Shown here: positions 8,758 through 17,417 of the stretch, one piece after another
How the letters are laid out: each line of letters begins with the position of its first letter
Numbering within the stretch: position 1 is the stretch's first letter
NCBI GenBank assembly: GCA_900317095.1
Contig: ONFL01000001.1
Coordinates: 1-48,289, forward strand
DNA from: an uncultured Eubacteriales bacterium
GTDB taxonomy: Bacteria > Bacillota > Clostridia > Lachnospirales > Lachnospiraceae
DNA length: 48,289 bases
Direction: 5' to 3'
The notes under the pieces: model-generated
What the model was told of the DNA's origin: nothing
Seen by the model: the letters and a program-made list of their open reading frames with translations, nothing else
The model's database searches: none
Position numbers and translations under genes: made by a program

Positions 8758-8955
8758 TTAACGTCCGCCTCCCACAAAACTGACAACCTCCAGGCTGTCT
8801 CCGTCCTTCAGCACGGTCTCGTCGTATCTGGCTTTGGGAACGATGTCCCCGTTCAGCTCTGTCGCGACTCTGGTAAGGTCGTAGCCTGCCGCTTTCAGAT
8901 AAGATGTCAGGTTTCCTCCGGTAAAAGCAGTTTCTTTGCCGTTGATCTTAATCAT
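8758..8955 (-). CDS. thiS: Sulfur carrier protein ThiS
   Basis: Small ubiquitin-fold protein (65 aa) that carries sulfur as a C-terminal thiocarboxylate to ThiG. It starts MIKINGKE and has the [21 protein letters not shown] core of ThiS. The C-terminus reads FVGGGR: an arginine follows the glycines, whereas the chemistry needs a terminal glycine, so trimming may be required. ATG at 8955 is preceded by AAAGGAG with good spacing. First gene of the TPP-riboswitch operon. Confidence 0.93.
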   Translation of the reverse strand: MIKINGKETAFTGGNLTSYLKAAGYDLTRVATELNGDIVPKARYDETVLKDGDSLEVVSFVGGGR

Positions 8956-8987
8956 CAGATGTCTCCTTTCTTAAGGACCGGATAATG

Positions 8988-9017
8988 AAAAAGGACCCGC
9001 GCTCCGCGCAGGTCCTT
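8988..9017 (-). terminator. Riboswitch expression-platform terminator
   Basis: On the minus strand AAGGACCTGCGC and GCGCGGGTCCTT pair around GGA and are followed by TTTTT. It lies between the TPP aptamer and thiS, where it should form when TPP is bound and stop transcription of thiSFGHE. Confidence 0.9.
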
Positions 9018-9035
9018 AAAACAAGCAGATGCATA

Positions 9036-9119
9036 TAATCCCTACGTTGGCATTATCCAAATCAGGTAAATGGGTCGAAGCCTCACGCTTCCTCTCAGCC
9101 TTTCAAAAAAGCTCCCCGT
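9036..9119 (-). promoter_or_regulatory. TPP riboswitch (THI element)
   Basis: The minus strand carries the conserved aptamer: CGGGGAGC at the 5' side, GGCTGAGAGG, then GACCC, ACCTGATTTGGATAATGCC and AACGTAGGGA. It binds thiamine pyrophosphate; the intrinsic terminator at 8988-9017 provides the off state. It controls the thiS-F-G-H-E operon directly downstream. Confidence 0.96.
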
Positions 9120-9135
9120 TTTCTAAACATTTCCT

Positions 9136-9164
9136 ATTATACGACTATATTTTTTGCAAATCAA
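9136..9164 (-). promoter_or_regulatory. Sigma-A promoter of the thi operon
   Basis: On the minus strand -35 TTGATT (9159-9164), a 17-nt spacer and a consensus -10 TATAAT (9136-9141) stand immediately upstream of the TPP aptamer. The start site should fall near 9129. The promoter lies just beyond the end of the rluA-like gene. Confidence 0.85.
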
Positions 9165-9178
9165 GGGATTTCAGTACA

Positions 9179-10135
9179 TTAAAGTAAAAATGCGTCCCTG
9201 ATGTTCCCCGGCAGCAGGGCCAGCATATCCTCCGGCAGCGGCGCCGTGAATGTCCGGATCTGTTCTTCCCCGAAAAGGCGGGCCCGAACCGTCTGACTGT
9301 GGAGCAGGGCCCGGTCCGCCCCCGCAAATGTACTTCCGTAGCGCCGGTCGCCGGCCAGGGGGTGGCCCAGGGATGCCATGTGCACCCGGATCTGGTGGGT
9401 GCGGCCGGTCTCCAGCTTCAGCCTCAGCAGGGAAAAGTCCTGGCCGGACCTGCGAAATCCTGCCAGAACCCGGTAATGGGTGACAGAAGGTCTGCCGTCT
9501 TCGCAGATAGTATAATGATGATCCTCGTCCGCCACCGGTGAAATCGGCCGGCTGACGGTCTGCCAGCCTTCATCCGCCAGATCCAGGGAGTCGCCGGCTG
9601 CCGCTTCCGCAAAGCTGCCATGCACGATGGCCAGATAAAAGTGCTCCATCTCCCCTCTGTCCCTGGCTCCCTGCAGCCAGGCCGCGCTGCAGCGGTTTTT
9701 TGCCACAAGGAGCAGGCCGCTGGTATCCTTGTCCAGCCGCCCGATCAGCCGCAGGCGCACAGGATCTCCCCACTGCTGATACAGAAAGGTAAGATGATTG
9801 ATCAGGGTATCATCCCAGTGGCCGCGGCTGGGGTGGACCGCTTCCCCTGCCTGCTTGTTAACCGCGATCACATCATCATTCTCATAAAGGATCTGCACCG
9901 GGCCCGGTGACGCGATCACCCGCCCGCTCCCCTTCTGCGGGACCATTACCTCCATCAGGTCCCCCTCCTGAAGGATATGCCGGGTATTGACATTTTCCCC
10001 GTTCACGGTGATCCCGCCGGGAATAAACTTTACGCTGCGAATGAATTTTACAGAAAGATGGCAGTAAGCCCTTGCAAAAGCCTTGACAGTCATACCGGTG
10101 TACTGTCTGCTGACTGTAAACTGCAGTGTCCGCAT
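9179..10135 (-). CDS. RluA-family pseudouridine synthase
   Basis: Isomerises uridine in rRNA or tRNA to pseudouridine. The 318-aa protein has an N-terminal S4-like RNA-binding segment (about residues 15-65, with ITVNGENVNTRHILQEGD), then the catalytic RLDKDTSG at 133-140 with the aspartate at 135, and the family signature LETGRTHQIRVHMASLGHPLAGDRRYG near the end. Which of RluC, RluD or YlyB-type targets it modifies cannot be told. It stands alone between the thi operon and a divergent dehydrogenase. Confidence 0.92.
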   Translation of the reverse strand: MRTLQFTVSRQYTGMTVKAFARAYCHLSVKFIRSVKFIPGGITVNGENVNTRHILQEGDLMEVMVPQKGSGRVIASPGPVQILYENDDVIAVNKQAGEAVHPSRGHWDDTLINHLTFLYQQWGDPVRLRLIGRLDKDTSGLLLVAKNRCSAAWLQGARDRGEMEHFYLAIVHGSFAEAAAGDSLDLADEGWQTVSRPISPVADEDHHYTICEDGRPSVTHYRVLAGFRRSGQDFSLLRLKLETGRTHQIRVHMASLGHPLAGDRRYGSTFAGADRALLHSQTVRARLFGEEQIRTFTAPLPEDMLALLPGNIRDAFLL

Positions 10136-10213
10136 TGCCTGAACCCTCGCTATCTAGCTGAAACTAGTGTATACTATTGACAGGTATATATTTAATGAAA
10201 GGAAGCGCAAACC

Positions 10214-11128
10214 ATGAATAAACCCTGTGTTTACGTAGGCGATCCCTTAAGTCCCCGGATCTATGAAAGACTGGCCCGGAAGATGCGGATCGTAGACAAT
10301 TATGATCACCCGGAAGAACTGGATGCCATCATCATCCGCAGGGCCCTCTGCCCGCGCAGTGTCCTTGAAAAGGCAAAAAAGCTGAAACTCATTTCCATGC
10401 ACGGCACCGGCACGGATACCATAGATATGGAAGCCGCCAGGGACCTGGGCATCCCGGTCATCACCCACCCCGGCTACAATTCCCAGTCTGTGGCGGAGCT
10501 GGCCCTCTCCCACATTCTGGCTCTGGAGCGGAAACTGCTGACCATAGACCAGGGGATGCGGGAAGGCCGCTACCATACATTCGGTGACTCCTACGGAGGC
10601 GAACATGAACTTTTCGGAAAGAAGGCCGGCGTGATCGGGACCGGAGCGGTCGCGCAGAAATTTGCGGTCATCATGCGGGGCGGTTTTTCCTGTCATGTAC
10701 TGGCCTTTAACGCCCATCACACTGCCCGGGAGATCCAGGCCATGGGCTTTATTCCGGTCATGGACCTGAAAGAGCTTTTCCGGGTCTGCGACTATATCTG
10801 CGTCTGCCCCAAGCTGACAGTCGAGACAAAATACATGGTCAACGCCGATGTCCTCTCCCAGGCCAACCCGGACCTGATCCTCACGAATGTCAGCCGCGGC
10901 GGCGTTGTCAATGAAAAGGATCTTTACGAAGCGCTTGTCAGCCACAAGATCCGCGGCGCGGCCTCCGATGTATTTGAAACGGAACCGCCCAGGGCCGACG
11001 ATCCCATCCTGGCTCTGGACAACTTCATCGGCACATTCCACAACGGCGGCAGCACCGTCGAAGCCATGGAAAAACTGGGAAATGCCACCGTCGATGACAT
11101 TTTCCGGGTGCTGGGCATTCAGGAATAG
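10214..11128 (+). CDS. D-isomer-specific 2-hydroxyacid dehydrogenase
   Basis: NAD(P)-dependent dehydrogenase of the D-3-phosphoglycerate/D-lactate family, 304 aa. The catalytic domain includes LISMHGTGTDTIDMEAA; the nucleotide-binding motif is GVIGTGAVAQKFA (about residues 138-150); NVSRGGVVNEKDLYEAL and the catalytic-histidine region IGTFHNGGST (instead of TPHxxG) follow. The substrate is unknown: the family reduces 2-oxoacids such as pyruvate, hydroxypyruvate or 3-phosphohydroxypyruvate. The start ATG has AAAGGAAG about 8 nt upstream. Single gene followed by a terminator. Confidence 0.88.
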   Translation: MNKPCVYVGDPLSPRIYERLARKMRIVDNYDHPEELDAIIIRRALCPRSVLEKAKKLKLISMHGTGTDTIDMEAARDLGIPVITHPGYNSQSVAELALSHILALERKLLTIDQGMREGRYHTFGDSYGGEHELFGKKAGVIGTGAVAQKFAVIMRGGFSCHVLAFNAHHTAREIQAMGFIPVMDLKELFRVCDYICVCPKLTVETKYMVNADVLSQANPDLILTNVSRGGVVNEKDLYEALVSHKIRGAASDVFETEPPRADDPILALDNFIGTFHNGGSTVEAMEKLGNATVDDIFRVLGIQE

Positions 11129-11201
11129 CCATTCTGCCGGCACAAGAAACCCCCAGACCATGATATCTGCACAGGAAAGTTCCAGATCATGCTGTCCGCA
11201 T

Positions 11202-11229
11202 AAGGAGACCCCGCGGGGCCTCCTTTTTT
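11202..11229 (+). terminator. Intrinsic terminator after the hydroxyacid dehydrogenase
   Basis: A GC-rich stem, GGAGACCCC paired with GGGGCCTCC around GC, is followed by TTTTTT. It stands between two convergent genes. Confidence 0.85.
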
Positions 11230-11253
11230 ATGAAAGGCTTTCCATTTCTTTTC

Positions 11254-13053
11254 TTAGGAGAGGCTTTCCATTCTTTCTATCTGCTCTTCGAAGACCTGCA
11301 GCGCCTCCTCTACCGGCCGGGCAGTGCTCATGTCCACACCCGCGATCTTCAGCAGGCTGACGGGATCCTGGGTGCAGCCGGAGCTTAAGAACTGCTTGTA
11401 CTGCTTTACGGCCGGTTCTCCCTCTTTGAGGATCCGGTGGGCTATGGCCACGGCCGCCGCAAAGCTGGTTGCATACTGATAGACATAGAAGTTGTAGTAG
11501 AAGTGCGGGATCCGGCACCACTCCCAGCAGATCAGGTCATCGGATACCATGTCCGGTCCGAAATATTCCTTATTAAGCTCATAGTAAACGTCGGACAGGG
11601 ACTGCGCCGTCAGCGGGATCCCCTGCTCGGCCATCTCATTTGTCTTGCGCTCGAATTCCTCAAACATGGTCTGCCGGTACAATGTTCCCTTGAAAGATTC
11701 CAGGTAATGATTGACCAGGTACTTAAGCTTTGCCTTGTCCTCCGTCACAGACAGCAGATACTCCAGCAGCAGGACTTCATTTGTGGTGGAAGCCACCTCG
11801 GCCACGAATATTTTGTACTGGGAATTGAAAAATGTCTGGTTATGGCAGGAATACCAGGTATGCAGGGAATGCCCCATCTCATGGACCAGGGTGAAAATGT
11901 CATTCAGTGTGCCGTTGAAGTTGAGCAGGACGAAGGGGTGAACACCGTATATCCCGTCCGTGGAGTAGGCGCCGCTGCGTTTTCCTTTATTTTCGACCAC
12001 ATCTATCCAGCGGTTGTCGAAGGCCTGCTGCAGCAGGGAAATATAGTCGTCCCCCAGGGGTGCCAGGGCTTTCAGCGCTATTTCCTTTGCCTCCTCGAAT
12101 GTGACAGACCACTGGACGCCCTCGACCATGGGTGCGTAGACGTCGTACATGTGCAGCTGGTCAACGCCCAGCAGAGACCGGCGCAGGCGGACGTAGCGGT
12201 GCATCTTGTCCAGGTTATTGTGGACGGCCGCAAAAAGATTGTCGCAGACAGCCGGGGAGACATTGACCTCGTCCACAGCCGCCTCGAAGTTGGAACCGTA
12301 ACCCCGCAGGCGGGAGTAAAACATCTGCTGCTTGACCTGGCCGTCATAGAGGGCTGCCCAGACATCCTTAAACTCTGCGTAGCGGCTGTAGAACTTTTCA
12401 AAGACTTCCTTGCGGACCGGCCGGCTGCTCATGGTCTCCAAAGGTACGAAGCGGCCGTTGCTGATGACCGTCTCCTGCCCGTCATCGCCTGTGACAGACG
12501 GGAATGTCAGGTCGGCATCTGCCAGCATGCCGAAGGCTGTAGAAGGAACCTGGGCCATCTCCCCGGCAGCAGCCGCGGTCTTTTCCATTTCCGCAGACAG
12601 ACTGTGGGCCTTTTTCCGGAAAATGTCGCGGATCGTTATCTGGTATTTCTTCAGGCCCGGCTCCTGCCGGTACCAGTCCTCCATCTCCTGGTCGGACACC
12701 TTGAGAAGCTCCGGCTCGAAAAAGGCCAGCTCTCTGGCGATCTTCACAGCCAGGCTCTGGGCCCGCTTAAGGTCTGCCTGGGAAGCCTGGTCGGCGGTAT
12801 CCTGATCCTGCCGCATGGAAGCGTAGCTTAAGAAGCGCTCCTCCAGCAGGGAAATGCGCTCCAGGGTGTCCAGGCTGGCCAGCAGGGCAGACGCGGAGGC
12901 AGCCGAACTGCCCTCCCTGCCGGCAAATTCCTCCGCCAGCCGGGCGGCTTCTTCCATTTCACTGTCAAACTGACTCTTTTCGGGGTAAATATCCTCCAGC
13001 CGCCAGGTCAGCTCCTCCTGAACATCTTTTCTATCGGGAAGATTTTTCTCCAT
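11254..13053 (-). CDS. pepF: Oligoendopeptidase F (M3B family)
   Basis: Cytoplasmic zinc metallopeptidase that cuts oligopeptides of roughly 7-17 residues. It is 599 aa, the normal family length. The zinc motif HEMGH lies at residues 391-395 within LVHEMGHSLHTWYS, and the third ligand region is in the AEVASTTNEVLL stretch. The PepF/M3 N-terminal helical domain occupies roughly the first 200 residues. ATG at 13053 has AAAGGAG 9 nt upstream. It follows a possible terminator, so probably has its own promoter. Confidence 0.95.
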   Translation of the reverse strand: MEKNLPDRKDVQEELTWRLEDIYPEKSQFDSEMEEAARLAEEFAGREGSSAASASALLASLDTLERISLLEERFLSYASMRQDQDTADQASQADLKRAQSLAVKIARELAFFEPELLKVSDQEMEDWYRQEPGLKKYQITIRDIFRKKAHSLSAEMEKTAAAAGEMAQVPSTAFGMLADADLTFPSVTGDDGQETVISNGRFVPLETMSSRPVRKEVFEKFYSRYAEFKDVWAALYDGQVKQQMFYSRLRGYGSNFEAAVDEVNVSPAVCDNLFAAVHNNLDKMHRYVRLRRSLLGVDQLHMYDVYAPMVEGVQWSVTFEEAKEIALKALAPLGDDYISLLQQAFDNRWIDVVENKGKRSGAYSTDGIYGVHPFVLLNFNGTLNDIFTLVHEMGHSLHTWYSCHNQTFFNSQYKIFVAEVASTTNEVLLLEYLLSVTEDKAKLKYLVNHYLESFKGTLYRQTMFEEFERKTNEMAEQGIPLTAQSLSDVYYELNKEYFGPDMVSDDLICWEWCRIPHFYYNFYVYQYATSFAAAVAIAHRILKEGEPAVKQYKQFLSSGCTQDPVSLLKIAGVDMSTARPVEEALQVFEEQIERMESLS

Positions 13054-13080
13054 TTTCCATATCTCCTTTTATATATCTGA

Positions 13081-13137
13081 AAGAGCCGGCCGGACAGGGC
13101 AGAATGGCTGCTCCGGGCCTGCCGGCCCTCTTTTTTA
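13081..13137. terminator. Possible terminator between GNAT gene and pepF
   Basis: AAGAGCCGGC and GCCGGCCCTCTT can pair around a long loop. The clear T-run is on the plus strand, although the flanking genes lie on the minus strand; on that strand the stem is followed only by TTTCA. Its activity for the GNAT gene is therefore uncertain. Confidence 0.4.
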
Positions 13138-13142
13138 CTTTT

Positions 13143-13676
13143 CTATAGGATCTGCAGCATCGTGTAAGCCGGCCGGCCGTAAAACTGCCGGTTGAGGGCT
13201 ATATACTCCTGGCGGCTGACCCCGCCGCCAAAGGACATGGCATCGTACCAGACGCCGAATTCCCGCACCGTCCAGGGGAGAAGTTCAAAGCCCGCGTGCC
13301 GGTAAAAAAGCCGCCTGGCCAGGCGCTGCTGGTAGTTATCGCAGTCCCGGCGCAGATTTTCCAGGATCAGCACGATCCTCTTATCCTTAAAATGCCGGCA
13401 AAGTCCCCGCAGGATCCGGCTTCCATAACGGCGGCCCCGCAGGCGGGGGCTCACTGCCAGGTACATGAGGCAAAGCAGGTCCCCGCAGCCGGCCAGGCAG
13501 ACCAGACCCACGAAGGTATCCCCCTCCGAAACAGCATAGAGCACGCAGCCCGGCTTTCTTGTACAGGGCAGAAAAGCCCGCAGGGGAGGCCGCTCCGCCG
13601 GAGGAAATGCCTCCTCAAATACCCGGACCAGCTCCTGCTGGAAGGGGGATCTGTCGAACTTCTCAAACTTTAACAT
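13143..13676 (-). CDS. GNAT-family N-acetyltransferase
   Basis: Acetyl-CoA-dependent acetyltransferase of 177 aa with unknown substrate. The acetyl-CoA binding motif A is visible as LAVSPRLRGRRYGSRIL (about residues 73-89), preceded by a beta strand containing FVGLVCLAGCGDLLCLMYL and followed by a C-terminal strand/helix region with YRHAGFELLPW. It lies 35 nt downstream of the phosphoglucomutase gene and may be cotranscribed with it. The ribosome site AAGGAG is 12 nt from the ATG, a little far. Confidence 0.85.
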   Translation of the reverse strand: MLKFEKFDRSPFQQELVRVFEEAFPPAERPPLRAFLPCTRKPGCVLYAVSEGDTFVGLVCLAGCGDLLCLMYLAVSPRLRGRRYGSRILRGLCRHFKDKRIVLILENLRRDCDNYQQRLARRLFYRHAGFELLPWTVREFGVWYDAMSFGGGVSRQEYIALNRQFYGRPAYTMLQIL

Positions 13677-13711
13677 AGCCAGTCTGCACTCCTTTTATAT
13701 CCTGTTCCATC

Positions 13712-15412
13712 TTATTCAACCGCTTCAACCCTTGCCAGCACTGCCTCGCGGATCCGGCGGTTGACATCCAGAGCCTGCCGGCGGCTGTCCTGCTTTGTAT
13801 AAAAATAAAACTTTATCTTGGGTTCTGTCCCCGAGGGCCGCACGGCAAACCAGCTGCCGTCTTCCAGAGTAAAAGCCAGAGCGTCCGTGGGCTCCAGATC
13901 TTCAAAGCCTTCTTTGTAGTCTGTCAGCTGCCTGACTGCTATCCCTGCCGCGCTCTTCGGCGGGTCTGCCCGCAGAGATTTCATCATACGGCCTATGCGG
14001 GCCTTGCCCTCCAGGCCTTCCAGGACCAGGTTGGGCTCATCCTCGGCGTACCAGCCGTAGCGGTCGTAAAGCTCCATCAGCAGCTGCCACAGGCTCTTTC
14101 CCTGCCGTCGGTAATAAGCCGCCGCCTCGGCGATCAGCATGCCGGCGCTGATGCCGTCCTTGTCGCGGATCTGCGGGCAGGCGGCGTAGCCGACAGACTC
14201 TTCATAGCCGAATATATAAGTATATCCCTGCTGCTCCACGACGGGGATGCGGCCGCAAATGTTCTTAAAACCGGTCAGGGACTGGAACATTTTCACGCCA
14301 AAGGATGCCGCGATGACATCGGACATGGGAGAAGTCACAATGGACCGCACCATGGCGCCTTTTTCCGGCAGGGTTCCGGCTGCCTTGCGGCCGTCCAGCA
14401 GATAATAGACCAGGAGATACCCTGTCTGGTTGCCGTTCAAAGGCACATAGCTGCCGTCCTCCCGCAAGAGCTCCACGGCAAAGCGGTCGGCGTCCGGGTC
14501 CGTCGCCATGAGCAGCTGCGCTCCCGTCTGACTGCCCAGCTCCTCTGCTCTCTTAAAAGCAGCCGGGGATTCCGGATTGGGATAACCCACAGTGGTAAAA
14601 TCGGGATCCGGGTCCTTCTGCTCTGGAACCATATGCCAGTTTTGATAGCCGACATGTTCCATGACCCTGGTGAAAGGCACCGACCCGGCTCCGTTGAGGG
14701 GAGTATACACAAAAGGGATGGAAAGGTCAAGCTCCTCCGGTCCGTGCAGGGAGCAGCCCTCTATCAGGTCCAGATAGGCCTGATCATATTCCGGTCCCAG
14801 CACGGTAATGGTCCCGCTCTCCAGGCCCTCCTGAAAGGCGGTCCCGTCCAGGTTCTCGTCAAAATAGCCCAGCTTTTCTATCTGGTCGGTCATCTCCCCG
14901 GCTATCTTAGAGCCGACCTGACAGCCGTCCTCCCAGTAAACCTTATAGCCGTTATATTCTTTCGGATTATGAGAAGCCGTGACATTTACGCCGCAGGCAC
15001 AGTGCAGATGGCGCACCATAAAGGCCAGCTCCGGCGTGGGCCGCAGGTCCGGGAAAATATAGACGCGGATCCCGTTTCTGGCAAATATGCCGGCAGACAG
15101 GTCTGAAAATTCCCGGGACATATGCCGGGGATCATGGGCGATGACGATGCCCCTCTTCATCATATCCGGGCCGCTGCTGCGGATATAGGCCGCGATCCCG
15201 CGGGCAGCCCGGCCCACCGTGTAAATATTCATGCAGGCCGTGCCGGCTCCCAGCCGGCCCCGCAGCCCTGCCGTTCCAAAATGCAGATCCTGGCAGAAGC
15301 GCTCCTGCTGCTCCTTCTCGTCATCCCGGATGCTCTCCAGGTCTGCCCGCAGCGGGCTCCCCTCAGCCAGCTGCCTCATCCATTCTTCATAAGCCGCTTT
15401 ATAATCTCGCAT
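13712..15412 (-). CDS. pgcA: Phospho-sugar mutase (phosphoglucomutase type)
   Basis: Alpha-D-phosphohexomutase interconverting glucose 1- and 6-phosphate (possibly also mannose phosphates), 566 aa. The phosphoserine loop is TASHNPKEYNG, the magnesium loop is ATDPDADRFAV, sugar-specificity loop GYEESVGY, and the phosphate-binding C-terminal loop is RPSGTEPKIKFY. I start at ATG 15412 because AGGAGG lies 8 nt upstream; a GTG at 15433 is the alternative. Length matches Bacillus PgcA. It sits downstream of a small conserved gene but beyond a terminator. Confidence 0.94.
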   Translation of the reverse strand: MRDYKAAYEEWMRQLAEGSPLRADLESIRDDEKEQQERFCQDLHFGTAGLRGRLGAGTACMNIYTVGRAARGIAAYIRSSGPDMMKRGIVIAHDPRHMSREFSDLSAGIFARNGIRVYIFPDLRPTPELAFMVRHLHCACGVNVTASHNPKEYNGYKVYWEDGCQVGSKIAGEMTDQIEKLGYFDENLDGTAFQEGLESGTITVLGPEYDQAYLDLIEGCSLHGPEELDLSIPFVYTPLNGAGSVPFTRVMEHVGYQNWHMVPEQKDPDPDFTTVGYPNPESPAAFKRAEELGSQTGAQLLMATDPDADRFAVELLREDGSYVPLNGNQTGYLLVYYLLDGRKAAGTLPEKGAMVRSIVTSPMSDVIAASFGVKMFQSLTGFKNICGRIPVVEQQGYTYIFGYEESVGYAACPQIRDKDGISAGMLIAEAAAYYRRQGKSLWQLLMELYDRYGWYAEDEPNLVLEGLEGKARIGRMMKSLRADPPKSAAGIAVRQLTDYKEGFEDLEPTDALAFTLEDGSWFAVRPSGTEPKIKFYFYTKQDSRRQALDVNRRIREAVLARVEAVE

Positions 15413-15440
15413 ACCTTCCGCCTCCTCTGTCACCAGGATT

Positions 15441-15470
15441 TAAAAAGAGCCGGCAGCCCATGCTGCCGGT
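15441..15470 (-). terminator. Terminator after the small conserved protein gene
   Basis: On the minus strand CCGGCAG and CTGCCGG form a stem around CATGGG and are followed by CTCTTTTTAAA. It ends the 15487-15726 transcript and separates it from pgcA. Confidence 0.8.
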
Positions 15471-15486
15471 CCCCCTCCCCGTCAGA

Positions 15487-15726
15487 TCACTTCTTCTTGC
15501 CAAGTGCAGACAGGATCATATCCACAGTCTTCATATCCTCAGCCTTAAGCTTGATACTGATGGCCTTCTCCTCGCCCTCCGGGCTCTTAACTCTCAGCTC
15601 CAGCGCTGTTCCGGCATCGATCAGCGGTTTGCAGGATTTCAGGAAAGGCATTACCTTGGGATGAGTTTCCTTAAAAACCTTATAGCGGTCCTTTAATTTC
15701 ATAAGCTGCATAGGATTGATAGCCAT
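15487..15726 (-). CDS. Small conserved protein of unknown function
   Basis: A 79-aa basic, soluble protein (starts MAINPMQLMKLKDRYKVFKE and ends SALGKKK) with no signal peptide or membrane segment. It has the look of a conserved small Lachnospiraceae protein, but I cannot name a family or a function. Codon use fits its neighbours and AAAGGAG precedes the ATG by 8 nt, so it is clearly expressed as a gene. It is transcribed alone, with a terminator directly behind it. Predicted structure is a helix pair followed by a short beta hairpin (ALELRVKSPEGEEKAISIKL). Confidence 0.85.
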   Translation of the reverse strand: MAINPMQLMKLKDRYKVFKETHPKVMPFLKSCKPLIDAGTALELRVKSPEGEEKAISIKLKAEDMKTVDMILSALGKKK

Positions 15727-15874
15727 GATGTATACTCCTTTCGCTTCATATCGTATTCTGTTGATATCTATTATATCATCTTTTTGCGATCTGGTTCAGA
15801 TTACCTTAAAAACAATGAAAAATCACATCTGGGCAGCCCATATCTTTTCAACTGACAACTCCTTTATACCATTG

Positions 15875-15969
15875 AGATAAAGAAATTTTATTGTCTGTGC
15901 GTAAAATAAGTGTATAATAGAAACAGATAATTTCCATAAGTCATAAAATATAGCAGATAAAGAAATTTT
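15875..15969 (+). promoter_or_regulatory. Promoter of the first ATPase gene with a 15-bp direct repeat
   Basis: -35 TTGTCT (15891-15896), 16-nt spacer and -10 TATAAT (15913-15918) drive the downstream ATPase. The word AGATAAAGAAATTTT occurs at 15875-15889, just upstream of the -35 box, and again at 15955-15969, directly before the ribosome site. The rest of 15727-15980 is AT-rich and shows no gene. Confidence 0.75.
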
Positions 15970-15980
15970 GGAGGATAGAC

Positions 15981-17417
15981 ATGATTGGACGAATTGAGGA
16001 AAAAGCTTTTCTCAAATCTCTTCTGGACGAAGAGGAAGCGCAGTTCGTCGCTGTATTTGGACGGCGCAGAGTCGGAAAAACATATCTGGTCCGTGAAAGC
16101 TATGACTACCATTTTACATTTGAACATACAGGAATCAGCAATGCATCCATAACTACGAAGTCTCAAAAAGAGGCACAGCTGGATAAATTCGCAGAGTCGC
16201 TGAGAAGAGCCGGCATTGAATGCGGAAAACTGAATTCCTGGGAAGAAGCATTTTCAGGCCTCATAAAGGTTATAGAAAAATCCAACGATAGAAAAAAAGT
16301 CATTTTCATTGACGAATTATCCTGGATGGATACGAAAAACAGCGGTCTTATATCCGCACTGGAGAGTTTCTGGAATGGATGGGCCACGGCCAGAGCGCAG
16401 AAAGACGTGGTTTTAATCGTCTGTGCTTCTGCGACCTATTGGATGATAGATAATATTGTAAATGCAAGAGGCGGACTGCACAATCGGCTGACCGGTCAGA
16501 TCTTCCTGCAGCCATTCACACTCAGGGAATGTGAACAGTATCTGAAATCTAAAAAAATCTTATTTAGCAGGCATCAGATCTTACAGTGTTACATGATCAT
16601 GGGCGGCGTCCCTTATTACTGGAGCCTCCTGCAAAAAGGGAAAAGCCTTCCGCAGAATATTGACCGGCTGTTTTTCAGTGAGAATGGCCCGCTGATCAAT
16701 GAATATGACAATCTGTATGCAGCGCTTTTCCAAAAACCAGACCGTTATATGGAAATCGTAGAAGCTCTGAGTACCACAGGCAGAGGAATGTCACGCGATG
16801 AGATCAGCCGGAAGACCGGTATAGCATCTTCCGGAGATTTGTCTAAGAAGTTAACTGAATTAGAGAACTGCGGATTCATCAGGAAATACGTCCCGTATGG
16901 ATATAAAAAAAGAAATGCAATCTATCAGCTCATTGATAATTTTACACTGTTCTACTATAAATTTATGCGGCAAAACGTTTTTGACGAACACTTCTGGTCA
17001 AACAGAATGAATTCTCCTTCTATCCATGCCTGGAGCGGAATCGCCTTTGAGCGTGTCTGCCTGGAGCACATCAAAGAGATCAAGAAGAGTCTTGGCATCT
17101 CCGGAGTGGAAACATCTGTCAACGCATGGCAGTGCCATAAAGACCCTGAGAAAGGAATTTTTGGTTCCCAGATCGATCTTCTGATCGTCAGAAAAGACCA
17201 GGTCATCAATGTATGCGAGATGAAATACGCAGATGATGAATATAAGGTTGATGAAGCCTTTGATCAGTCTATGCGGCATAAGATATCAGACCTGGTGAGA
17301 ATGACCGGAACGAAATACGCAATCTATCCGACCCTCATTACCACTTACGGAGTTATGGAGACTGCATATGCAGGGAATCTGCAGTCTGTAATCACAGCAG
17401 AAGAACTGTTCTCGTAA
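15981..17417 (+). CDS. AAA ATPase with C-terminal nuclease-like domain (DUF234 type)
   Basis: A 478-aa STAND/AAA-type ATPase. Walker A is GRRRVGKT (27-34), Walker B is VIFIDEL (about 107-113). A winged-helix segment follows (SRDEISRKTGIASSGDLSKKLTELENCGFI), and the C-terminal part has the PD-(D/E)XK-like pattern IDLLIV...VCEMKYA (about 396-416) of the DUF234 family. The catalytic-looking D and ExK residues are all present, unlike in the two DUF4143 ATPases nearby. Its biological job is not established; such proteins are common in archaea and anaerobic bacteria and are suspected in mobile-element or defence functions. Base composition is poorer in GC than the flanking housekeeping genes. GGAGG lies 6 nt before the ATG. 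Confidence 0.88.
   Translation: MIGRIEEKAFLKSLLDEEEAQFVAVFGRRRVGKTYLVRESYDYHFTFEHTGISNASITTKSQKEAQLDKFAESLRRAGIECGKLNSWEEAFSGLIKVIEKSNDRKKVIFIDELSWMDTKNSGLISALESFWNGWATARAQKDVVLIVCASATYWMIDNIVNARGGLHNRLTGQIFLQPFTLRECEQYLKSKKILFSRHQILQCYMIMGGVPYYWSLLQKGKSLPQNIDRLFFSENGPLINEYDNLYAALFQKPDRYMEIVEALSTTGRGMSRDEISRKTGIASSGDLSKKLTELENCGFIRKYVPYGYKKRNAIYQLIDNFTLFYYKFMRQNVFDEHFWSNRMNSPSIHAWSGIAFERVCLEHIKEIKKSLGISGVETSVNAWQCHKDPEKGIFGSQIDLLIVRKDQVINVCEMKYADDEYKVDEAFDQSMRHKISDLVRMTGTKYAIYPTLITTYGVMETAYAGNLQSVITAEELFS

Noticed and set aside
10150..10200. TTGACA near 10175 as the -35 of the hydroxyacid dehydrogenase promoter
   Set aside because: No -10 hexamer stands 16-18 nt downstream before the ribosome site; the nearby TATACT lacks a -35.
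11437..12831. Plus-strand ORF of 464 codons
   Set aside because: It is antisense to pepF, which carries the HEMGH motif and a full-length fit.
13081..13137. CRISPR or other repeat array in the GC-rich gap
   Set aside because: Only one inverted repeat is present; no regularly spaced repeats occur anywhere in the window.
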